Assembly: GCF_030733265.1 (NCBI RefSeq)
Contig: NZ_JASHJI010000002.1
Location: forward strand, 124,001 to 188,000
Length of the DNA: 64,000 bases
Source of the DNA: Roseibium sp. MMSF_3412
Lineage (GTDB): Bacteria > Pseudomonadota > Alphaproteobacteria > Rhizobiales > Stappiaceae
Reading direction: 5' to 3'
Of the stretch, positions 27,852-36,928 are shown in pieces; the first letter of the stretch is position 1; every line of letters starts with the position of its first letter. A model generated the notes under the pieces. It made no database searches, was not told where the DNA came from, and was given only the letters and a program-made list of their open reading frames with translations. Made by a program: the position numbers and the translations under genes.

Positions 27852-28187
27852 GTGGCTAAAGTACACACAGTTGAAATTTCAAATTTTGAATTTGACCCTG
27901 ACGAACTCGCTGTAGAGGTTGGCGATAGCGTCAAATGGGTGAACCGTGACGCTGCAATGCATGATGCAACCAGAGACGTCGCCCCCACCTTCAAAACAAG
28001 ACTTCTCGCCAAAGATGAGGAATCACTTGAAGTCGTCTTTGAACAAGCCACTAGCAGTGCCGGCTTAGAATATTTTTGCTCACCGCACCCATTTATGACC
28101 GGAAAGATAATCGTAGCACTTCCGGGATCAAATATTGCGTCTTACACCGCTCAAGCTGCAAAAGCGCATCGCAAGAAATCTGAATAG
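27852..28187 (+). CDS. Small cupredoxin (plastocyanin/azurin-like)
   Basis: A 111-residue type I copper protein. Ligands are His37 in AMHDAT and Cys76, His79, Met82 in YFCSPHPFMTGKIIV, the usual H...C-x2-H-x2-M set for a small blue copper fold. It lacks a signal peptide, which is unusual because cupredoxins normally act outside the cytoplasm. The start is GTG 27852 with ggag six nt before it; an in-frame ATG 27840 would overlap that site. The leader closely copies that of the haloperoxidase gene, hinting at common origin of the translation region or shared control. Confidence 0.8.
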   Translation: MAKVHTVEISNFEFDPDELAVEVGDSVKWVNRDAAMHDATRDVAPTFKTRLLAKDEESLEVVFEQATSSAGLEYFCSPHPFMTGKIIVALPGSNIASYTAQAAKAHRKKSE

Positions 28188-28280
28188 GCGCTGCTAATCA
28201 ACGCTTATTGTGTCGGCCTATACTTGAATTGATTTTTGCTACTCAATCTTTCCGCTTTTTGGCATGAACAGGAGGTATCA

Positions 28281-29690
28281 ATGACATCACAATCAAGTAT
28301 TTCACTACTCTTCTCAGTACTTATTGCATTAATCGCACTTGATAGTCCGACGTCAGCTTTCAGTCAAAGTACAGCTACCCCAGCTGCTACGGAACAACCC
28401 GTCGTGGATTTAGATGACATATCAATATTTGTTGAGCCCGGCACAAAGGAACAAGCAATTGAATACTACAGCAGACTCGAAACTGATTTAGGTTTTAATA
28501 TCTTAGACGACAAATTAACGCCACAAGCCGATATGGACGAATTGCTTGTTTTTTTTGGTTTTTCTGGCCTTGCAGCAATAGATATCGAGAAAATTAGTTC
28601 TTTTGACTTAATGCCCCAAAGTACATCAGACTTTGAGAAGCTCGTGTCTCTGGTTGTTGATCCAGAAAAGTTTAAAAAAAATCTAACCCTAGATGATTTT
28701 AAGTCGGACAACGTACTGGTATCGCGGTTTTTCGCCCCCAAAATAGTAAACTACGCAGATGCGAACAAGCCTTTCTCACCTGGTTGGCGAAAACTGGTAA
28801 GGATTTCTGCGCTGCCCGGTTCGACCGCTGAAGCTAAGGATTTGCGCCACGCATATTTCTTATTCAACTATATCGAGGCAGATCCTGACAAAAATCCTTT
28901 TGGCGAAATTTCAAAGAATAATCAGGTTATTCTAACGCCACAATCGAAGTTAGACGGAAAAGACTCTGCTTATTTCATGGTGTTTGGCAAGGCTCCAGAG
29001 TACAAAGTTGAATTTTCCCTGCAAGGGGTGGCCTTTGATTTACCTATTGTCAACACAGGCGATTACTTTGTTCCAAGTGCTTGTGCCCAATGTCATGGTC
29101 ATGACAAACGTGGCGGCGCGGAAGGGCCGAGGCCTCCAAATTTGGTTTATGAACACGCGATCGTAAACTATCTTGACACGGACCAATGGCACGACGCGAT
29201 GTTGCTCGATTTTCCTCAGTTAAATCCCACCGATCACCCTGTTGTTTATGACGGAGGTGGCGATGAAACGTCACTGAATCACGCACGTGCATTCGAAGTT
29301 ATAAAAAAGATCAATGAAGAGGCGTTTGCACAAACGGCAAGTATCGACACGAATGGGTTCAAGGCGGTGGCTGCCAAAAAGTGGCTCGACAATCATGCTG
29401 TGAACATTGGACATGTCGATCAGGAGAATCGAGCTTTGGATATGGGATCAGAGATTTGGTTAGCAGGAAACAGTGATGATCAAGAGTTTTTGCGAATATT
29501 AAATCAAAACTGCTTTCGCTGCCATGGCTCAATTCGCTACAATGTTTTTGACAAAGGTTCTGTTTTAAGAAACGCAAGAAATATTTCTTTCAGGATCGAG
29601 CAAAACCCAGGCACGCAGTTTCATATGCCACAAGGTCGTGTTTTGGATGGCGCAACTATCCAAAGCATCTTGGACTTTCTAAAACAGTGA
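28281..29690 (+). CDS. Exported diheme cytochrome c-like protein
   Basis: A 469-residue protein starting at ATG 28281 behind aggaggt. A signal peptide (SSISLLFSVLIALIALDSPTSAFSQ) leads to a 240-residue domain I do not recognise. Two heme c motifs follow, CAQCH (268-272) and CFRCH (411-415), the second ahead of a C-terminal helix ending SILDFLKQ as in class I cytochromes. A Met in HMPQGRVL may be a heme ligand. It probably transfers electrons in the periplasm. A linked role with the copper protein and haloperoxidase is inference from position. Confidence 0.8.
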   Translation: MTSQSSISLLFSVLIALIALDSPTSAFSQSTATPAATEQPVVDLDDISIFVEPGTKEQAIEYYSRLETDLGFNILDDKLTPQADMDELLVFFGFSGLAAIDIEKISSFDLMPQSTSDFEKLVSLVVDPEKFKKNLTLDDFKSDNVLVSRFFAPKIVNYADANKPFSPGWRKLVRISALPGSTAEAKDLRHAYFLFNYIEADPDKNPFGEISKNNQVILTPQSKLDGKDSAYFMVFGKAPEYKVEFSLQGVAFDLPIVNTGDYFVPSACAQCHGHDKRGGAEGPRPPNLVYEHAIVNYLDTDQWHDAMLLDFPQLNPTDHPVVYDGGGDETSLNHARAFEVIKKINEEAFAQTASIDTNGFKAVAAKKWLDNHAVNIGHVDQENRALDMGSEIWLAGNSDDQEFLRILNQNCFRCHGSIRYNVFDKGSVLRNARNISFRIEQNPGTQFHMPQGRVLDGATIQSILDFLKQ

Positions 29691-29726
29691 AAAATGGCTC
29701 TCCGAGCCGTTTCAGACTGCTGACGA

Positions 29727-29753
29727 ACCCCTGGCTTTTGCTGGGGGTTTTTG
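29727..29753 (+). terminator. Rho-independent terminator-like hairpin
   Basis: A nine-pair stem (ACCCCTGGC with GCTGGGGGT, loop TTTT) is followed by a T run. It lies after the cytochrome gene but probably belongs to the left end of the IS1182-type element, which starts its transposase just downstream. It could stop transcription in either setting. Confidence 0.6.
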
Positions 29754-29766
29754 ATTCACTGGTTTT

Positions 29767-30395
29767 ATGTTGAAGAAGCCAGGCCCTGACCAGACAGCTC
29801 TCGAGATGGTGACGCTCGATCAGCTTGTTCCCAAGGATCACCTTTTGCGCAAGATCGATGCGGTGATCGACTTTTCGTTCATCCACGAGCGCGTTGCGGA
29901 TCTTTATTGTGCAGACATTGGCCGTCCGCCGCTGGATCCGACGTTGATGTTCAAGGCGCTGTTCATCGGTTACCTGTTCGGGATCCGCTCGGAGCGCCAG
30001 TTGGTGCGCGAGATCGAGGTGAATGTCGCCTACCGCTGGTTTCTGCGGCTGAAGCTGACGGACAAGGTGTTCGATGCCTCGACGCTGAGCCAGAACCGGC
30101 GGCGGCGCTACAACGATGCGTCGGTGGCCCAAGATATTTTCGACCACATTGTCGAGCAGGCGATCAGCCACAAGCTTGAGGACGGGACGGTGCTTTACAC
30201 GGACTCAACGCATCTGAAGGCGAACGCCAACAAAGGCAAGTACGATCTGGCCCAGATAGAGAAGTCGCGATCGGATTACAGGGGGCTCTGGACAAGGCCA
30301 TCGATGCGGAACGCAAGCTGCACGGCCAGAAGCCGCTGAAGGAGATGGCGCGGGAGTCGGAGGTCAGACAGACCAAGGTCAGCCGCACGGAGCCG
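29767..30395 (+). pseudogene. IS1182-family transposase, frameshifted and truncated
   Basis: The N-terminal DUF772-type domain is clear: MLKKPGPDQTALEMVTLDQLVP, then FKALFIGYLFGIRSERQLVREI, and YTDSTHLKANANKGK with the first catalytic Asp. Near 30285 the frame shifts: EKSRSDY continues in another frame as ALDKAIDAERKLHGQKPLKE. Similarity ends at about 30395, so the rest of the catalytic domain is missing. The element is dead. Confidence 0.85.
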
Positions 30396-31028
30396 TTTTC
30401 TTTTCATCACCTGCCTCTTACGGAAAAAATCGTCAAAATAAATCGTATTTATCCACTAAACAAAGGCGAATGGGCACATAGCACAAGTTAACCAATAGCT
30501 TAGATTGTTTCGGCCTTTCGGTTGCTTTCCCACCCCTGATCTCGCACATGTCTCCCGTTTTTTGAGGACGGCAATGGTTGCATAGAGAGAACCGCGCGAG
30601 GACAGCCTGGAATGGCTGGAAAGGACGTATCCGACGGAGGCATCGGTGCGGAGCCTGTTTGAGCGGCTCGTCTGAACGACTCGCTCCACGGCATTGAAAT
30701 AGAAGTCGGTGCAGAAATCGGCGAGAAAAGGTATCGTCAAGGAATGATTATGGGGCAAGGAGTTGCAAAGTTGGTCTTCTTTCAGAGATCCTTCCCTGGC
30801 GATTTGTTCACGCATGTCATCACCCGGACCGATATGGTCTAGCGATCAAGCGCATTGGCACCATGTAAAAGCGCTTCGACATCTACACCTTCTGGGACAT
30901 CGTCAGCCAAATCCCAGCCTTAGGGTAGGATACGGCAAGGCAAAAAATCTCGAAAGAGCGTGTCAGCTAACAAAAAGAATATAAAGCAACACCGTTCGTC
31001 ATTAATTTGCAATTTCGTTTTCTTACGG
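30396..31028. other. Gene-poor stretch between IS remnant and anchored protein
   Basis: Open frames here (for example 30456-30815 minus) have atypical composition and no ribosome binding site. The sequence looks like mixed debris from old insertions. I can identify neither a transposase motif nor an RNA. Confidence 0.4.
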
Positions 31029-32855
31029 CTAATGCCCAACTTCGACTGCCCCAGAGCCAGTCCAGGTCCTTCCATCTACGGAGATTGTAATCGATCCATC
31101 TTGGCCGGGATCACCCGCTATGCCACGTAAGCCTGTTGTACCATTGGGACCCACAGAACCATTTCGGGCAGTTTGACGACACAAGCCAGGAGCAGATCCA
31201 CGCGAACCACCGCTTCCGCCAACTCCTCGATTTCCGGGATTTCCGGCCGCTCCTGCTGCACCGCCGCGTGCTGTTGCAATTATGCGACTTCCTTCTCCGA
31301 GTGGCTCTGAAATCGTGATCGTAACCGTTCCGGCATTGCCACCGGCGCCACCATCGCCGCCCGACCCAGCGGCCCCGCCCGCACCACCGTTTCCGCCACT
31401 TTGAGGCCCACGTCTGCAATCAATAGCGCCTGAGGCACCGCTGTTGCCGCCAGCCCCTGCGCCACCGTTTCCGCCACTTCCCCCGGAACCGCCTGCTCCA
31501 CCTGCCTCACCAGAATTAACAACCTCGAGGGTACCTATCAGGCGTGTCGCGCTGATTGAGATGCCACCCGCGCTTGCACCAGAGACACCGTCACCGCCGT
31601 TTCGGCCAGCGCCGCCAGCAGCACCGTTGCTTCCATTTCTACTGGCCGTCGGCTGGTTCTGTCCATCTGCTCCCGCTGGTCCGTTCTGCGCCGCGGCTTC
31701 GTCGGAGAAAGCTCGGATCGCACCGCCCTCTGATCGGATCGTGTGTGCCCGAAGGATCATCGGTGCGCCGCCTGTTTCGAGCGGTCCCGCAAGGATTACT
31801 TCACGACTTGAAAAATCAAATAGCCGAGCACCATCCGATTGTTCATCGAAATTCGTAGGGTCCAAGAGGTCCGATTGGAGGACCACAATCACTTCCTCAG
31901 CGGTGGCTGTGCTTCCCCAGACATCTTTAATCGTGAATTCCAACATATGCGAACCAGATTCGCGCGCACTAAATGGAAAGGTTTGCGCTGCCCCGCGAAG
32001 TTTTTGCCCTGACGGTGCGACATGAATCCAGCTCGGAGTAAAATCATTGTCTTGCGGGACACCAATCGCTTGAAGTGCTTCGCCTGGTGAAACGGTTGTA
32101 CGCTCGACTTCGATGCGCGGGACTGGGAGCTGTGGTGGGCTGACTGTAAAGGAGAGCGACGAGGAATTGGTCTGGCTAAACCTATCCTCGATTTTCAAAT
32201 TGAGGGTGTAAACACCAGGCCGATTTGGTTCAAAGGTGATTTCTTCTGCACCTCCGAGGGATTGATCACCGTCAGGAGTTTCAATGTCCCACACATAGGT
32301 TGGCCCGACTTGAGGCCCTGATCCTGGTTCAAAGAATGAGTTTCTGCCACTCGCTGAAAAAGTGTCACCAAGAACCAAATCAGACGCACTTGAAACGCGA
32401 ATGCGTGCTTCGGGTCGGCGCGGTTCATCAACTTGGATCGTAATACTTTGAGAGTCTGCAAGTGCATTCAAACCAATGCCATTTCCGACGTCCTCGACGC
32501 GCGCCGTGATCACATATCGACCGGCCTCCGTTGGCGAAAAGACCGCTTCGCTGCCATTTGCCCCCTGTAACTCTTTGGACGGACCACCATTGTGGGCCAC
32601 TACCCAGTCGACTAGGAGGTTGTCGTCGCCTCGATCGTCGCTCGCCGACACGCTCAGATGTATTTGCTCCGGGCGGGGTCCCAAAAGCATCCGCGTGCCC
32701 GTCTTATCCGCCAATTCGGACCCATTGGTAATGACGATCGGCGCTACTTGAGGGGGGGCGTTCTCAAAAAGCCCAGTCATCCACGCCAGTATCCCGCCAA
32801 GGATCACGACTACGATTGGTACAACGATCCCAACTAAAACTTTTTCCCTAGTCAT
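31029..32855 (-). CDS. Membrane-anchored PKD-domain protein with glycine-rich C-terminus
   Basis: A 608-residue protein. An N-terminal membrane anchor (VLVGIVVPIVVVILGGILAWMTGLF, about 5-29) is not followed by a cleavage site, so most of the protein should be outside the cytoplasm. Three or four immunoglobulin-like PKD repeats (about 40-330; motifs such as AGRYVITARVED and PGVYTLNLKIEDRF) precede a beta-rich segment. A long Gly/Ala/Ser/Asn-rich stretch (about 390-585; runs such as GGAGGSGGSGGNGGAG) is low-complexity and collagen-like. Such proteins act in adhesion or surface structure; the precise role is unknown. It is flanked by IS scars. Confidence 0.75.
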   Translation of the reverse strand: MTREKVLVGIVVPIVVVILGGILAWMTGLFENAPPQVAPIVITNGSELADKTGTRMLLGPRPEQIHLSVSASDDRGDDNLLVDWVVAHNGGPSKELQGANGSEAVFSPTEAGRYVITARVEDVGNGIGLNALADSQSITIQVDEPRRPEARIRVSSASDLVLGDTFSASGRNSFFEPGSGPQVGPTYVWDIETPDGDQSLGGAEEITFEPNRPGVYTLNLKIEDRFSQTNSSSLSFTVSPPQLPVPRIEVERTTVSPGEALQAIGVPQDNDFTPSWIHVAPSGQKLRGAAQTFPFSARESGSHMLEFTIKDVWGSTATAEEVIVVLQSDLLDPTNFDEQSDGARLFDFSSREVILAGPLETGGAPMILRAHTIRSEGGAIRAFSDEAAAQNGPAGADGQNQPTASRNGSNGAAGGAGRNGGDGVSGASAGGISISATRLIGTLEVVNSGEAGGAGGSGGSGGNGGAGAGGNSGASGAIDCRRGPQSGGNGGAGGAAGSGGDGGAGGNAGTVTITISEPLGEGSRIIATARGGAAGAAGNPGNRGVGGSGGSRGSAPGLCRQTARNGSVGPNGTTGLRGIAGDPGQDGSITISVDGRTWTGSGAVEVGH

Positions 32856-33787
32856 TGGCAGTCCCCGACCATTTAAGGCTCACATTCTCGCTATTGTTCT
32901 TAGGGGGTAACAGCGTTCGAACGATTTGGTTTATTGCGGTGCTGGAGGTACAAGCGAGTCGATGGCTTAGCGGCGAGCAACGGAATAGGAGATCCTGAAA
33001 CACTTGACGTAATCCGTGCTTTGATATGTTAAACGGCAAACAACGAAATCGGCCCAATCTGCCGAACGAGACTACACACACCAACGCCTAATTTGAGGTA
33101 GTTGTAAAAACAAATTACACTAGCCTAAGCTTAGTGCAACACGCTTTTGCAACCGATTGAGTTAGAAATGCATTGTCGTCGCATACCCGAAAACGATCAG
33201 GGTCAGTGACGCCGTATTTGCGGCAAAGCTCGGCGGCTGAAAGACAAGCCTGAGGCTCTTTAAAAATGCCGATGATCTGTTCTTCAGAGAACTTGGATCG
33301 CTTCATTGTCTGTATCCTTCAGTTGGAAACAGACTGACCTCAAAACGCGGAGTTTTCAGGGGAGCACGTCAGAAGGGCTGGATATTCGACTACTGAAAAT
33401 CAACGAAAGGTGTCCCCGTTCAGTTCATCCTTCTCTTGTCGATAGCACCGGGCATGCAAGCGATCTCAGCCGCTGACTTTTTTGCGACATAAACCTACAA
33501 GGTTTATGGTCTGATTTCTGATCGCTGATGACCGGTTTGGGTCCGACTACAAAAGCAGTAATCGGTGCATCTGTGGCGCAAGGGAGCTCCGCGCGCATCT
33601 CAACCATTTACGCTGATAGCAGCGAATGTCGGCTTTTTAAATAGTTCGAGAAAACGTGAACGTTCCAAGTGCCGACGTTCTGTGGGCCGACAGGCAATGC
33701 CGAAACAAGGCGCTGAGTAAGTTTCTGGGCCTTGGGTCCTAACTGCAGCTCAAGAAAATAGCGCTTTGGGAGCATGATACATCGCCT
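32856..33787. other. Gene-poor stretch with an IS3 fragment
   Basis: Apart from the IS3 OrfA fragment near 33202-33306 and its probable left end to about 33370, I see no gene. Small open frames (32848-33084, 33425-33607) lack coding features. Confidence 0.45.
33202..33306 (-). pseudogene. IS3-family OrfA N-terminal fragment
   Basis: The first 35 codons (MKRSKFSEEQIIGIF, then AAELCRKYGV) match IS3-type OrfA, after which unrelated sequence follows. The element's start is retained on the right side (the bases up to about 33370), the rest is lost. It is a different copy from the other IS3 remnants in the window. Confidence 0.75.
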
Positions 33788-36670
33788 TCACTTACCACTT
33801 TCAGATCTCTGGCTGGCTTTCTCGAGAATGCTGCTCGCCCAATCGGCATCAAATGCAGGTCGACCTTCTCGAAAGTCGTCTTCCAGTTTCAGATCGTTGA
33901 TCGCTTGCTCTGCGATCCGATAGCCAAGTTCCCGGTAAGCCTCAAACTGATCATCGTCAAAAAACTGATCGCCAGTACTCTGGTCCGGAAAACCGGGATT
34001 GGCGCCCTTGTATCCTTTAACCTTCATAGAAAGTCCCTTTTTGATCATCGTTGTTTTCAGATAGAGAATAAGACCGGCTTTCGCCCAAGGGTCGCAACCG
34101 CGTTTCCTGCCGTAGTCAATTTTGGCTACGAAATAGCCTTTCTCTGCGTAGTGCGCGCCACTCGGATAAGTGTCTTCATTGGGTTTCGCGATCAGTCTTT
34201 CAGGACCCGCATTCTCGATGAAAGTAATCTTGGCACCAAAATCTTCCTCGATACGTCTGATTGCAGTAACAAAGTCGGAATAAGAGGCTAAGCTGTCTTG
34301 ACCTCCGTCGCAAACCATGATGAATCTGCAGCGTCTGCGAACAAGTTCGTATAGGCCCAAATTCTCGAAATGCCCTCCGTCGCTCAGTTCTAGGAAGTGT
34401 GAGCATTCCCTGTACCCTCTACCTGGAATTGCATAGGCTGCACTTGGATAGAAGTGGTTAGGCCGTATATTAAATCGGAGCCACTGCGACTTCTTTGGGT
34501 TGTTCACCCAATATCCAAGCCGGAAGTTGAGTAGGTTCATCACCAGTGAAACAGCAATGCTGCGGGTAATCCCCTTTCCTCCAACTCCCGCGCGGGGATT
34601 GGCGGCTGCGCCAGATATCGCCATGGCTGTTGCAAGAGTCATTTCATTGCCATCGAACTGCTCGGTCCGCTGCCAACCTGTCGCATCACTGCCGCACATA
34701 AATGGCGTCAAGATAAAATTTGCGCCGCCACGTTGCCGAAACTCTCTGATGTCTGAGTTCGCTAACACTACATTCGTATTTATTAGTGGAAAAGGCCCTT
34801 TCTTGTTTTGCCATGTTTCCGAGAGCTTGAGTTTATCTGCCAAGGCTGCGGCAGCAACTTCGTTCTGCTTCACATTTTGTAGGTCAGGCATAAACGCTTC
34901 AACCAGACGATCACGGTAAAAGCGCCCTAGCGATATATAGTTCAGATTCGTAAATACACCAGTAGAAATAGCGATTACAAAGAAAGACCAGAATAAAGCT
35001 TGTTTTATCATGTTCTTATCTTCGATGCTGAACAACAGATTAGAATCTGAATCTTTTGTGGTTTCGGTCTTTTCAGATTGAATAAAACCTGAAGCGAGAG
35101 ACACTTCTTCTGCGACTTCGAAACTTATCAGAACAACTCCATAAAGAAGCGCCACTGCTCCCAGCTTCAGGATCAGACCAGTTTTCGGCCCGCCGGATCC
35201 TTTCCCACGGGATTGGTAGAACCCCCAAAACGCGCTGACAACACCGCCCAGTACGCCGACTAATCCAGCTAGTCCACCACCACTTTCGTCAACGTCTGCA
35301 CCAACTTGGCCATGCACCAGCGGCAAGGTTCCGATAGCCACAAGAACCGCTATGCAAATCAGGAAGCGCCCGCCCCAGATCTCAAAAGATCTGCGCCCTG
35401 AATAACGGACCGAAAGGGGTGGTTTCCGACGCAGGTGACGAAACAGTCGGCCAAGGCGATAATTGATAATCATGGCGCTGATGACGACCAGAAATCCCGG
35501 CAGCGCAACGTTTGTCGAGCGAAGAATTGTATCTTGACGGCCACCTTCGACAAACACAGCAAGCGCTAAAAGCAGAGCGATGCTTGAAAGAATTACTCCC
35601 TTGTTTTCGATCAATCGATCATTGACTGACGCACAAAGCGAAACAATGGCAGCGAATACAAAGATCGGAATTGCGTATCCCACATTGTGGTGTAGCAACA
35701 TGAAATACATTTGGGGCCATTTTATCCAGTCGACATTTGCTAGTAATCTTGGCTCAATTTTAATGATCGAACTGATAAGTGACCCTGCTGATACAACAAT
35801 AAAAAAAATCGAAAACAACACAAAGCCTTCAGCCACCACAGGCAGAGTTTTTCTTATGTCAATCTTGTCATCACCAGGTTCAGTGGGGTTTGTTCTCGGT
35901 GCCGCATTGTTTTTTGGTCTACGCGACCAGGACAATACTGAAAACTGCACTGAAAACGTTAAAAAAACAAGACCAAGAAGCAATGCAACAAGTAACGGAA
36001 TCTTATATACTGAAAATTCTGAATAGTATCCTGAAATAGGTAAAATATTACCAATATTTGGATACTCAGAACTTAACCAGTTTAACAGCACGAAGATAGC
36101 AGCGAAGAGAGGAATCCATACCAAAAGGTTGAGCAACACCGCTCTCAAAACGACACTCACACCGGACAAAACTGTGATCCCATTGCCCGGGGTCAAATAT
36201 TTTCCGTTGTTGCGCAGGTAGCTTAATATCTTTTTGGGAGATACTTCAACTTCTTCAGGGTCAGAGACACTTTCAACTTCGTCAGGATCAGAGACACCCC
36301 AGGGCAAATTTTCGGAAGTGTCGAACTTACCCGCCGAGTCCATATTGGCTTGCGATGACTTGCCGGATAACCACCACAACAGAGCTGATCCAATATAACC
36401 ACCTCCAGAGACTGTCGAGAGGTAGTCAACATGTTTGAATATCCCGGAAGCGGCAAGTTTTTGCATTACCCCGAGGCAGAAGACCCCCGACCGTATACCC
36501 CCTCCGGAAAACGCAACGCCGAACAACTGAGCCCTATCGATGTGGCGAGCGTTCTCGACCAAATTCAGTTCTGCTTCAAGCTGTACAGTCTCGCTGGACA
36601 CATAGCCATCAGCGGAATTCTCGGCCTCTTCTTTCTCTCGACTGTTTTTGGTTTGGAATTCCATTGCCAT
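33788..36670 (-). CDS. Patatin-like phospholipase with large multi-span membrane insertion
   Basis: A 960-residue protein. I start at ATG 36670, preceded by aaaggggg. Patatin motifs are split by a membrane domain: the oxyanion loop AFSGGGIRSG (about 54-63) and nucleophile STVSGGGYIG (Ser about 88) lie near the N-terminus. The catalytic Asp is in LELSDGGHFENLG (about 762). Between them, residues about 165-600 hold around ten membrane segments, so the catalytic parts are brought together on one membrane face. The family hydrolyses lipid acyl esters. It follows a peptidoglycan hydrolase gene on the same strand, 258 nt away. Confidence 0.82.
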   Translation of the reverse strand: MAMEFQTKNSREKEEAENSADGYVSSETVQLEAELNLVENARHIDRAQLFGVAFSGGGIRSGVFCLGVMQKLAASGIFKHVDYLSTVSGGGYIGSALLWWLSGKSSQANMDSAGKFDTSENLPWGVSDPDEVESVSDPEEVEVSPKKILSYLRNNGKYLTPGNGITVLSGVSVVLRAVLLNLLVWIPLFAAIFVLLNWLSSEYPNIGNILPISGYYSEFSVYKIPLLVALLLGLVFLTFSVQFSVLSWSRRPKNNAAPRTNPTEPGDDKIDIRKTLPVVAEGFVLFSIFFIVVSAGSLISSIIKIEPRLLANVDWIKWPQMYFMLLHHNVGYAIPIFVFAAIVSLCASVNDRLIENKGVILSSIALLLALAVFVEGGRQDTILRSTNVALPGFLVVISAMIINYRLGRLFRHLRRKPPLSVRYSGRRSFEIWGGRFLICIAVLVAIGTLPLVHGQVGADVDESGGGLAGLVGVLGGVVSAFWGFYQSRGKGSGGPKTGLILKLGAVALLYGVVLISFEVAEEVSLASGFIQSEKTETTKDSDSNLLFSIEDKNMIKQALFWSFFVIAISTGVFTNLNYISLGRFYRDRLVEAFMPDLQNVKQNEVAAAALADKLKLSETWQNKKGPFPLINTNVVLANSDIREFRQRGGANFILTPFMCGSDATGWQRTEQFDGNEMTLATAMAISGAAANPRAGVGGKGITRSIAVSLVMNLLNFRLGYWVNNPKKSQWLRFNIRPNHFYPSAAYAIPGRGYRECSHFLELSDGGHFENLGLYELVRRRCRFIMVCDGGQDSLASYSDFVTAIRRIEEDFGAKITFIENAGPERLIAKPNEDTYPSGAHYAEKGYFVAKIDYGRKRGCDPWAKAGLILYLKTTMIKKGLSMKVKGYKGANPGFPDQSTGDQFFDDDQFEAYRELGYRIAEQAINDLKLEDDFREGRPAFDADWASSILEKASQRSESGK

Positions 36671-36928
36671 TTCGCCCCCTTTGCGCATGATAGCATAGAT
36701 CAAAACTACAATTTTTAGTAATTCCTCAAGAAAAAAATGGAGAGCTCTCTTGCTGAATTAGATGCGAAGACCGCTATCCTGGCGTGTTAATTTTCCAGAG
36801 AACAATCAGGCAGTTAGAGCCACGCGCACCGCAGATGGCAAGACAAAATCAGTTAGGAAAGTCCCTTGTCCTCCGTAAAAAACGGATCTGGATAAGCCGC
36901 CCCACAGAAAGTCAGTTTGCCGGATCAA

